Positions 17,990-25,955 of a DNA stretch of 64,000 nt are shown piece after piece (position 1 is the first letter of the stretch; each line of letters begins with the position of its first letter). The translations under genes were made by a program, and so were the position numbers. Source of the stretch: an uncultured Paracoccaceae bacterium (GTDB taxonomy: Bacteria; Pseudomonadota; Alphaproteobacteria; Rhodobacterales; Rhodobacteraceae); the NCBI GenBank assembly GCA_947489445.1, contig CANLDN010000004.1, positions 124,001-188,000 of the forward strand, in the 5' to 3' direction. The notes below the pieces were generated by a model. It made no database searches. It was not told the DNA's origin and worked only from the letters and a program-made list of their open reading frames with translations.

Positions 17990-19747
17990 ATGTTGGGCAT
18001 AAACAAATTCGGCACCCGGAAGGGAAAAGCAAGGTGGTACATGCGCCTGTCGATCCTTGTGATCTGCCTTTTTGCGATCATCGTGATTTATGTCACCAAC
18101 CAATTTCTGACCCAGCGTTTCACGGAAACGATCCGCAATAGATCAGAAGTCAGATTGGCGCTTTATGTCACCAACTTGATGAGCGAGCTGCAACGCAGTT
18201 CTGTGGTGCCACAATTGCTGGCGCGTGATCCGGACTTGATCAAAGCGCTGGAAGACAATGATTATTCGCTATCAACAGCGCGTTTGTTGTCATTCGTGGA
18301 TGAGATCGGTGCGGCATCGCTCATGTTGCTTGATCGCGACGGACGGTCTGTTGCGGCCACAGATCGCAACCGGCTAAGTGAAAACCATCGGAGTGCGCCA
18401 TATTTTATCGCCGCTCTTCGGAACAACCAGACCGTCTATTCTACCCATCAAGACAGTGATGATCGTGGATTTTCCTTTGTCTATTCACGCAAGATCGAGA
18501 ATGACGGCCAAACGCTTGGCGTCATCATGGTCGAGGTTGACGTGCCACGATTAGAGCGAAGCTGGGCTGGCGTGTCTGATGCCGTGCTTGTGACCGACAG
18601 CGAAGGCATGATCATCATGTCCACAGAGCCGCGCTGGCGCGGGCTGCGCGAGGAAGAGGCGCTGGCACGTCAATCCGCCCCATCGGCGATTGAGCGGGCT
18701 ATTCGGGTGACCCAAGGTTGGGCTGCGCTGCCTGCCGATGCCTACTTGCGGGGTGAGGCCGTGCTGCGCCGCGAGGTGCGTGTGCCGCATCAGGGCTGGA
18801 AGATGGTTAGTTTTACGACCTATGCGTCCGTCCGTGAAAAGGTGAATGGGATCCTGGCGCTTGAGGTGATGGGATTCGCGATCCTTTTGGCGGTGATGTT
18901 CTGGTTCATGTCGCGCAAAACAGCGTCGCGTCTGGTGTTTTTCCAACGTGAGTCAGCAGAGCTTCGCGCATTGAACCGCAGGCTACAGCGAGAAATTGCC
19001 GAGCGTGAGAAGGTCGAAAAGACCTTGCAAGTGGCCGAACAGACAATCGCACAATCATCCAAACTGGCCGCCCTGGGCGAGATGTCGGCAGCTGTCAGTC
19101 ATGAACTCAACCAGCCCCTTGCGGCCATGAAAACCTATCTGGCGGGCGCGCGCCTTTTGCTGCAACGGCAACGGCCGGATGAGGCGTTGTCATCGTTCCA
19201 GCGTATTGATGATTTGTTGGAACGGATGGGCGCCATCACCCGCCAACTCAAATCCTATGCTCGCAAGGGCGCCGATGCCTTTGAACCCGTTGATACAAGG
19301 GCTGCGGTGTCGATGGCGCTGGCCTTGATGGAGCCGCAATTGAAGGCGCGTGCCGTCAATATCATTCGCACGCTCCCCAACGAACCGGTGATGATTATCG
19401 GTGATCGGCTGAGATTGGAGCAGGTGATTGTAAACCTCTTGCGCAACGCACTTGATGCGACCAAGAACGCTAGTAACCCGACTGTGGAAATTTTGCTTGT
19501 GGCTGGTGATACGATCAGCCTGCAAATTCGAGATAATGGTGAAGGTATCGAAAACCTCGATGAGTTGTTCGAGCCGTTTTACACAACCAAACAGCCAGGT
19601 GATGGCGTGGGCCTTGGGCTTGCTATCTCATCAGGCATCGTGAACGATTTGGGTGGACGCCTGACCGCGCGCAACGCGGTCGATGGTGGTGCAATTTTTG
19701 AAGTGCAGCTGCCCACGATGAAACAGGACGTCGCTGCGGCGGAATAA
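17990..19747 (+). CDS. dctB: DctB-like C4-dicarboxylate sensor histidine kinase
   Basis: Membrane sensor kinase of 585 residues. There is one transmembrane helix near residues 18-38, then a periplasmic double-PAS-like (dCache) sensor region with YFIAAL and GFSFVYSRKI, and a second helix near 290-310. The dimerisation/phosphoacceptor site is H371 in SHELNQPLAAMKTY, followed by the ATP-binding N box LRNALDAT, G1 DNGEGI and G2 GVGLGLAIS. The PAS pattern and pairing with a DctD-like regulator support DctB. No dctPQM transporter is adjacent, so the ligand is inferred. Confidence 0.87.
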   Translation: MLGINKFGTRKGKARWYMRLSILVICLFAIIVIYVTNQFLTQRFTETIRNRSEVRLALYVTNLMSELQRSSVVPQLLARDPDLIKALEDNDYSLSTARLLSFVDEIGAASLMLLDRDGRSVAATDRNRLSENHRSAPYFIAALRNNQTVYSTHQDSDDRGFSFVYSRKIENDGQTLGVIMVEVDVPRLERSWAGVSDAVLVTDSEGMIIMSTEPRWRGLREEEALARQSAPSAIERAIRVTQGWAALPADAYLRGEAVLRREVRVPHQGWKMVSFTTYASVREKVNGILALEVMGFAILLAVMFWFMSRKTASRLVFFQRESAELRALNRRLQREIAEREKVEKTLQVAEQTIAQSSKLAALGEMSAAVSHELNQPLAAMKTYLAGARLLLQRQRPDEALSSFQRIDDLLERMGAITRQLKSYARKGADAFEPVDTRAAVSMALALMEPQLKARAVNIIRTLPNEPVMIIGDRLRLEQVIVNLLRNALDATKNASNPTVEILLVAGDTISLQIRDNGEGIENLDELFEPFYTTKQPGDGVGLGLAISSGIVNDLGGRLTARNAVDGGAIFEVQLPTMKQDVAAAE

Positions 19748-19749
19748 GG

Positions 19750-21090
19750 ATGAAGACAATGACAAAGGCCATGAAAATCGCGATTGTCGATGACGAAAAG
19801 GATATGCGTCAGTCGATTAGCCAATGGTTGGCGCTTTCGGGGTTTGATACCGAAACCTATGCCTCGGCAGAGGATGCGTTGAAGGGGCTCGGTAGTGATT
19901 TCCCCGGCATCGTGGTCAGCGACATCAAGATGCCGGGTATGGACGGCATGCAGTTCCTGAAGAAACTGAAAGGTGTCGACAGCTCGTTGCCTGTGATCAT
20001 GATCACAGGCCACGGTGATGTCCCCATGGCGGTTGAGGCGATGCGCGTGGGCGCGTTTGATTTCCTTGAAAAGCCGTTCAACCCCGACCGGATGACCGAA
20101 TTGGCCAAGAAGGCCACACATGCGCGCCGCCTGACGCTTGATAACCGTGCGTTGCGCAAGGAACTGTCTGACGGCTCTGCCTTGATCAAGAAGCTGATCG
20201 GCCAATCGGTTCCGATGGAGCGGTTGAAAGAAGACATTCTTGATCTGGGCCAGGCCGACGGTCACGTGCTGGTCGAGGGCGAAACCGGAACAGGCAAGAC
20301 ACTGGTCGCGCACGCGCTGCACGCCGTTGGCGCGCGTGCCAACAAGAAATTCGTCCTGCTCAGTTGTTCGGCCTATGACGAGGAAACACTGGCGCGGCGC
20401 ATCTTTGGCCCCGCCAAGGATGATGAACCGATCCCCGCCATCGAAGAGGCGCGGGGCGGAACGCTTGTTCTGGAAGATATCGAGGCGCTCAGCCATGCAT
20501 TGCAGGCTCGTCTGCTGACCGCTATCAACGATCAGGGCACACCGGCCGAAACGCGCATTGTGGCGATCTGTAATCTGCAAGAGCAGGACAAAACCTGCGA
20601 AAGTGTACTGCGCCCAGATCTTTTTTACCGTCTGGCGGCATTGCGCATCACCGTGCCGCCCTTGCGTCAGCGCGGTGAGGATATTCTCACGTTGTTTACG
20701 CGTCTGAGCGAGCAGTTTGCCGATGAGTATGGCTGTGATGCACCAGAGGTCAGCGCCCAGGAAGCCGCCCAGCTGTTGCAGGCCCCTTGGCCAGGCAATG
20801 TACGGCAGTTGATCAATGTGGCGGAACGGGCGGTGCTGCAAAACCGCCGCGGCACCGGTTCGATCGCATCGCTTTTGATGGCAGATACGGAAGAAACCAA
20901 ACCGGCCATGACAACCGAAGGCAAGCCGTTGAAAGAGTTCGTCGAGGCATTTGAGCGGATGCTGATCGACAACACGATGCGCCGCCATAAAGGATCGATT
21001 GTGTCAGTGATGGAGGAGCTGTGCCTGCCGCGCCGGACATTGAACGAGAAGATGGCCAAATATGGGCTGCAGCGATCCGACTACCTTTAA
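19750..21090 (+). CDS. dctD: DctD-like NtrC-family response regulator lacking the GAFTGA loop
   Basis: Receiver domain with phosphoacceptor D58 (VVSDIKMPGMD), then an AAA+ domain with Walker A GETGTGKT, and a C-terminal Fis-type helix-turn-helix. The stretch between ARRIFG and the Walker B region is shortened: the GAFTGA loop that contacts sigma-54 is missing. Walker B reads LVLEDIE where LFLDEI is usual. Rhodobacter capsulatus NtrC, which also lacks GAFTGA, works with sigma-70 polymerase. A similar mode is therefore likely here (inference). It starts two bases after the dctB stop. Confidence 0.88.
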   Translation: MKTMTKAMKIAIVDDEKDMRQSISQWLALSGFDTETYASAEDALKGLGSDFPGIVVSDIKMPGMDGMQFLKKLKGVDSSLPVIMITGHGDVPMAVEAMRVGAFDFLEKPFNPDRMTELAKKATHARRLTLDNRALRKELSDGSALIKKLIGQSVPMERLKEDILDLGQADGHVLVEGETGTGKTLVAHALHAVGARANKKFVLLSCSAYDEETLARRIFGPAKDDEPIPAIEEARGGTLVLEDIEALSHALQARLLTAINDQGTPAETRIVAICNLQEQDKTCESVLRPDLFYRLAALRITVPPLRQRGEDILTLFTRLSEQFADEYGCDAPEVSAQEAAQLLQAPWPGNVRQLINVAERAVLQNRRGTGSIASLLMADTEETKPAMTTEGKPLKEFVEAFERMLIDNTMRRHKGSIVSVMEELCLPRRTLNEKMAKYGLQRSDYL

Positions 21091-21116
21091 TGCTCTAAAC
21101 AGATACGCTGGCTGAT

Positions 21117-22136
21117 TTAGGACGTCCGCCAGCGATCCGCCCAGTCGAGATCGCGAAAGCAGGGACCTTGGGTCGCCTCGCCGAATTTGATTTCGTTATG
21201 CCCGTTGTTCCATTCCAGAACATGCGGGTGCCCATCCTGGTCGATCGCAACATCCCAGCCCAGACATTGTATGAATGGAAAGCGGCGGTGAAGTTGCGTC
21301 ACCAATGCGACACAAGCGTCGAAGTTTGGAATTTGGATGCCTGCGAATAGCCCACCGGTATCCGGGTGCCTTGTGATCCGGTTCCAATCTGGAAGGTAAC
21401 CAAGGTCCGATGCGCATCCGGTCTCGCGGTCAAATGGAACCTTGATCATGGTTGCCGATTTGATGTGCGTGTCTTCCGCGCGCCCAAACCGCAGAAATGA
21501 TCCGCGTACCGAAGCGACACCTTGATCATTGATCGCCGTAGTAAAGCGTAATGTGGTCAGCGAATTTGACGAAAGCGGATCAAAGATGTCGTGTTGGCGG
21601 ATCACGTGCTGAAAAACGCCATTCCCAATGATCTTTAACGTATCGACGTCGAACTTCGCCTTGGTGAAGAATCGAATGCCGAGCCCTTGCAATGAGTTGT
21701 CAGATTTGAAGATGACCTTATCGGAGCGATCAAAGAGAAGTTTCATCAGGGCATCGGCGTGCAGTACTTCACCGCTTGCGGCAACGAAGGTCCCATCCAC
21801 GCAATAGGCAAGATCGGGGAAATGGTCGTTTCCAAAAAAGCGCGCGCCCAATGCCCGCTTGCTTGCAAGGCCCTTATATGATGTGCGGAGTACGACGTAT
21901 TGGCCATAGTAGTTGTCAGGGATCCAGCCTTCGCGAAAGCCGCCTGCAGTGACGCTATAAATGTATAACCACGGTGCGTATGCACGCGACCCAAGCACGT
22001 CGATGGCGTAAGCGTCACATAGCGCACGGTCCTGTTTGGACAGGTTCGCCTGTATCCCGTTCAGTATCGACCGGGCATTCACATTGAACGATCTGTTATA
22101 CTTGGCCCGGCGCAGGCGTTGCTTCAGCGACATCAT
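21117..22136 (-). CDS. Sugar-transfer-associated ATP-grasp protein
   Basis: The 339-residue protein has an ATP-grasp pattern: VIFKSDNSLQGLGIRFF (ATP-binding lysine and loop), LTTLRFTTAINDQG, and the metal-binding end WDVAIDQDGHPHVLEWN. It resembles the ATPgrasp_ST group usually found in polysaccharide clusters. Here no glycosyltransferase or exporter is adjacent, so the substrate is unknown. It is convergent with dctD, with 26 bases between the stops. Confidence 0.75.
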   Translation of the reverse strand: MMSLKQRLRRAKYNRSFNVNARSILNGIQANLSKQDRALCDAYAIDVLGSRAYAPWLYIYSVTAGGFREGWIPDNYYGQYVVLRTSYKGLASKRALGARFFGNDHFPDLAYCVDGTFVAASGEVLHADALMKLLFDRSDKVIFKSDNSLQGLGIRFFTKAKFDVDTLKIIGNGVFQHVIRQHDIFDPLSSNSLTTLRFTTAINDQGVASVRGSFLRFGRAEDTHIKSATMIKVPFDRETGCASDLGYLPDWNRITRHPDTGGLFAGIQIPNFDACVALVTQLHRRFPFIQCLGWDVAIDQDGHPHVLEWNNGHNEIKFGEATQGPCFRDLDWADRWRTS

Positions 22137-22525
22137 TGAATGACCCCCCCTGTCCAGAGTTATCTGCGTTATATCAAATGTTGGGCGACCCTATAGGCCC
22201 AAACATGGCCTTCAGTCGATGGGCGATGTTGGACAAGCCAAGCGGCATATTATCCATCATCTGCCGGATAACGTTGCCTTTGCTGCCCGCGATTTATGAT
22301 GAAAATATGTACAATCAGACGTGGTGGGCTGGAGTGTCGCCGCGATTTACCATTTTGAACTGCGGCGCCGTTAACCAAAACAAAGCCACGTTTGGCGGGG
22401 GTGTCTATTCATTATGACCGCTATTTCGCCCTAAAATGTGCATATTCCTTTTGGATACAGCAGGTACCCAACCCACCTCTTTCAGGTGAAACAATAAAGT
22501 TTAATTGCCAAGAAAGGTTACCGCT
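22137..22525. other. Intergenic region between divergent ATP-grasp and OmpA-fusion genes
   Basis: 389 bases without a convincing gene. Short frames within it lack ribosome sites and family character. It must contain the two divergent promoters. The 3' end carries an AAGAAAGG ribosome site for the gene at 22526. Confidence 0.5.
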
Positions 22526-24097
22526 ATGTTCCAGCGCAAGAATTGGAATTCGCTGTTTGCAGCACTTTTGGCGAGCACAGCGCTCGCACCCGATGTTTTG
22601 ACCGCACAAGAAGTGACGCTCACATCAAATGATGGAAGCATCAACATCGTCGGAGATTTCATGGGCGTCGAGGATGACTATTACATCATCAGCACTGCAC
22701 TCGGGCAGCTTCGCGTAGAAGCTGGCCGTGTGTTGTGTACGGGTGATGCCTGTCCACGGGCGGATATTCCGGCGTCCGACATTGTCGCCGTTGGATCCGA
22801 TACCGTTGGTGTTGGCTTGATGCCGTTCCTTATCGATGGTTTTGCCACCTCGCTTGGTGGTGTGATCGAAACCCAGACAACCGCTGGTGCAGTTGTCACG
22901 TCAAATCTGGTTGGCGAGGGTGGCTTCGGTGATCCTATCGGGACATTCAGTGTCGCCTCGACATCATCTTCCGATGCGTTTTCAGGTCTGCGCGATGCAG
23001 GTGTGAAAATTGGCATGTCGTCCCGCCGGATCCTTCCTGCTGAAGCGCGTCAGTTGCGCAATTTCGGCGCGGGAAACATGATTGATGCAAGTCAGGAACA
23101 TGTTGTGGCGGTTGATAGTATTTCGGTCGTCGTCAACGAAGGCAATCCGGTAGACACGATATCAATCGAAAACCTGGACCGCATCTACAGCGGTGGTATC
23201 ACAAACTGGTCCGAGATTGGGGGTCCAAACGCGCCTATCACAGTGTTCACCCGCGAGAGCGCATCAGGCACGGCGTCAGTTTTCTCAGGTCGTGTGTTTG
23301 AACAGTCAGGCCGTTCCATTTCTGCCAATGCAATTGAGCAGGGATCGAGCGAAGAAATGGCCGCCGCAGTACGTGAAGACCCAAATGCGATTGGGTTTGT
23401 CGCGTCAGCATTCGAGCGCGGCACCAAACCTCTGGCCTTGGAGGGCACTTGTGGTCTGACATCGTTCCCGTCTGCATTCAATGCAAAGACCGAAGAATAC
23501 CCGTTGCAGCGTCGCCTGTACTTTTACAATCGTGCCGACAATATCGACCCGACAACACAGGCATTCATTAACTACTCGCTGTCAAGTGAAGCAGATGATT
23601 TGATTGCCAAATCCGGCCTCGTCAACTTGTCGGTCAGCACAGTACCGCAGGACCTTCAGAACGGACGGATGCGGGCTGTTTTGGAAGATGCGGTTGATCC
23701 GTTTGAATTCCGGCTTGCACGTGAGATGCTGCTCGAAATGTTTGAGTGGGATCGCCTGTCGACCACATTCCGCTTTGCGTCAGGCTCTGCGCGGCTGGAC
23801 GGTAAAGGTCAAGCTGACCTTGAACGTCTGATTGAGTTCTTGCGTGTTCAGCCTGCCGGTACCCAAGTGTCTGTTGTTGGCTTTACCGATGGTGATGGTG
23901 CATTCGGATCCAACCAGGAACTGTCATTGGTGCGTGCGCAGCAGGTTGCGAACGAGATCGTGGCTGCCGGTGGCACAAGCTTGTCCAATATTGAGTTGGT
24001 GGTGAAAGGCTATGGTGAGCTTTCACCGTCGGCTTGCAACGATACGCTTGAAGGCAAGCGCATCAACCGACGCGTCGAAATCTGGATGCGGTCGTAA
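22526..24097 (+). CDS. PstS-like phosphate-binding-type domain fused to an OmpA peptidoglycan-binding domain
   Basis: From the ATG at 22526 (AAGAAAGG upstream) the protein has 523 residues. A signal peptide ends near LTAQ. Residues ~90-370 look like a PBP2-type phosphate-binding protein: SSSDAFSGLRDAGVKIGMSS, IYSGGITNWSEIGG and TVFTRESASGTASVF. The C-terminal ~120 residues are OmpA-like: FRFASGSARLDGKGQ, VSVVGFTDGDGAFGSN, and NRRVEIWMRS at the end. It is expected in the periplasm, tethered to peptidoglycan. Ligand and role are unknown; phosphate sensing or scavenging is possible. Confidence 0.85.
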   Translation: MFQRKNWNSLFAALLASTALAPDVLTAQEVTLTSNDGSINIVGDFMGVEDDYYIISTALGQLRVEAGRVLCTGDACPRADIPASDIVAVGSDTVGVGLMPFLIDGFATSLGGVIETQTTAGAVVTSNLVGEGGFGDPIGTFSVASTSSSDAFSGLRDAGVKIGMSSRRILPAEARQLRNFGAGNMIDASQEHVVAVDSISVVVNEGNPVDTISIENLDRIYSGGITNWSEIGGPNAPITVFTRESASGTASVFSGRVFEQSGRSISANAIEQGSSEEMAAAVREDPNAIGFVASAFERGTKPLALEGTCGLTSFPSAFNAKTEEYPLQRRLYFYNRADNIDPTTQAFINYSLSSEADDLIAKSGLVNLSVSTVPQDLQNGRMRAVLEDAVDPFEFRLAREMLLEMFEWDRLSTTFRFASGSARLDGKGQADLERLIEFLRVQPAGTQVSVVGFTDGDGAFGSNQELSLVRAQQVANEIVAAGGTSLSNIELVVKGYGELSPSACNDTLEGKRINRRVEIWMRS

Positions 24098-24221
24098 ACC
24101 GTCATCCGCCTTCAATTGGGGGGCAGGGCTGGCTTGTGCCAACCCCTGCCACACAAACCGCAAAACAAGTAGACCTGGTAATCATTTTTGTGAATGCTCT
24201 TGCCGGTCTTGGAGATAGATA

Positions 24222-25364
24222 ATGCAACTGAAAGCCACCTTACTGGCGTCATTGGCTGCACTGGTGATCCCGCAAATGACTTTGGCGGAATCCGGAGTGA
24301 CAGATGACACCATTCACTTTGGCCAGATCGCGGCGCTTGACGGACCGGCGGCGCAGCTTGGCCTGGGCATGCAGCAGGGCCTGCTGGCCGCGTTCAACGA
24401 GGTCAACAAAGCTGGCGGCGTCAATGGTCGTATGCTGACCCTTGAAAGCCGCGACGATGGTTACGAGCCTGATCGCTCAATTGAGCAACTCAACCGGATG
24501 ATTTCCGAGGACCAGCATTTCGCCCTGATCGGCAGCGTTGGCACACCGACAAACCTGGTATTGCAGCCGATTGCGACGGATGCGGAGTTCCCGCTGATCG
24601 GGCCGTTTACCGGTGCCGGGTTCCTACGGAACCCTGCCTTGGGCAACGTCTACAACGTCCGCGGCAGTTATGATGCTGAAACGGAGCAGTGGATTGCCCA
24701 TTTGGTAGATGAGCTGAACCTCAGCCGGATCGCCATTCTGTATCAGGATGATGGATTTGGTCAGGCCGGTCTGAGCGGCGTGAACAAGGCGATGGACGCC
24801 CGTGGTATGTCGTTGATCGCCGAAGGCACCTACACCCGGAACACAACCGACGTGAAGGACGCATTGCTGAGCATTCGTGACGCTGACCCGGAAGCTGTCG
24901 TGATGGTCGGGGCCTACAAACCCATCGGCGAGTTCATCAAGCTGTCGCGGTCTTTTGAGTTCACCCCTGAATTCGTCACGATCTCTTTCGTGGGCTCGCA
25001 GGCGCTGGCCGATGAATTATGGCCAGAGGGCGCAGGCGTTGTGATCAGCCAGGTTGTGCCATTCCCTTGGGACAACTCCTTGCCCATCGTAGCTGACTAT
25101 CAGGCTGCTTTGCAGGCAAACGACGTGAACGCATTGTTCGGTTTTGTTTCGCTGGAAGGTTACATGGTTGGCCGGGTCGCCATTGAGGCATTGAAGAATG
25201 CGGGCGACGATCCAAGCCGTGAAGACTTCCTCGAAGCTTTCGCGAATATCGGAACACTGGACCTTGGCGGTATCGAGATCACCTTGGGCGAAAACGATAA
25301 TCAGGGGATTGATCGGATCTTCATGACGCGGCTTCTGCCTGATGGGTTCTTCGAGCCGATGTAG
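24222..25364 (+). CDS. ABC transporter substrate-binding protein, branched-chain amino acid type
   Basis: The 380-residue protein has a signal peptide ending around LAESGVTDD. It is a periplasmic binding protein of the Peripla_BP_6 type: IHFGQIAALDGPAAQLG, GGVNGRMLTLESRDDGY, LIGSVGTPTN and ILYQDDGFGQAGL. No permease or ATPase genes are nearby. It may therefore be an orphan receptor or a non-transport sensor. It follows the OmpA fusion by 124 bases; co-transcription is possible. Confidence 0.88.
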   Translation: MQLKATLLASLAALVIPQMTLAESGVTDDTIHFGQIAALDGPAAQLGLGMQQGLLAAFNEVNKAGGVNGRMLTLESRDDGYEPDRSIEQLNRMISEDQHFALIGSVGTPTNLVLQPIATDAEFPLIGPFTGAGFLRNPALGNVYNVRGSYDAETEQWIAHLVDELNLSRIAILYQDDGFGQAGLSGVNKAMDARGMSLIAEGTYTRNTTDVKDALLSIRDADPEAVVMVGAYKPIGEFIKLSRSFEFTPEFVTISFVGSQALADELWPEGAGVVISQVVPFPWDNSLPIVADYQAALQANDVNALFGFVSLEGYMVGRVAIEALKNAGDDPSREDFLEAFANIGTLDLGGIEITLGENDNQGIDRIFMTRLLPDGFFEPM

Positions 25365-25452
25365 TCGCAGGACTGGCGGGATGTCATAGGCACCAGCATC
25401 AAATGATGCGTCGCGCCGCATGGCAACCTGTCCCGTCACCATAATTATCGCG

Positions 25453-25477
25453 TTATGCCGCTTTCTGAGCGGCATAA
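25453..25477 (+). terminator. Perfect 10-bp hairpin downstream of the binding-protein gene
   Basis: TTATGCCGCT (25453-25462) pairs perfectly with 25468-25477 around a 5-base loop. No T-run follows, so it may be a factor-assisted terminator or an mRNA end stabiliser. Confidence 0.45.
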
Positions 25478-25554
25478 CCCCCTTGGAAATACTGATTGGC
25501 TTTCATTGTCGAAAGCGTGGCGTTTTGGTTTATGCGCAAAATTGCCCGATTGCT

Positions 25555-25955
25555 TTGACCGGGCCGCAGAAATTGTCATTGTAATACCTCACCTTCCTCC
25601 CTTATGTATGGCGTACGGATGCCTGTGCTTTGGTTGCATGGATCTATCCGGTGGAATTCTCTGTTGTGGATGATGGGGACATGTTGTCCAACACGTCCAA
25701 ACAGCTGATTTGATCCTACGGGATCAGAAGAACGCCCTTGGCCACGCCTACTCAGGCGTGGACCGGGCCTTGAACGGGTCCCGCACAAGCGGGGTCGGAG
25801 AAGAAACGCGATGCAACGCGCAGTGTATTACAGGCAAGACATTGCGGCCCTGAGGGGCCCGGTTTTTGCCCGCGCGCAGATCGCCTTAATCAGACATGTA
25901 ACACGGACAACAGCACCCCCAGGGGGGGCGCCGCAGTTATGTGCGAATGGAAAAC
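25555..25955 (+). promoter_or_regulatory. rne promoter candidate and long structured 5' leader
   Basis: TTGACC (25555-25560) and TTGTAA (25579-25584) with an 18-base spacer form a possible sigma-70 promoter, giving a leader of about 365 bases. The leader holds several hairpins: 25711-25716 with 25721-25726 closing a C(UACG)G tetraloop, 25742-25749 with 25754-25761, and a CCCGC/GCGGG stem near 25780-25795. No reading frame in it looks coding. In E. coli the rne leader is the site of RNase E autoregulation; the same role here is an inference. Confidence 0.45.

Noticed and set aside
19579..20988. 469-codon open frame on the minus strand opposite dctD
   Set aside because: It is the antisense shadow of a clear NtrC-family gene, with no family character, and is His/Gln/Arg rich as expected from reversed codons.
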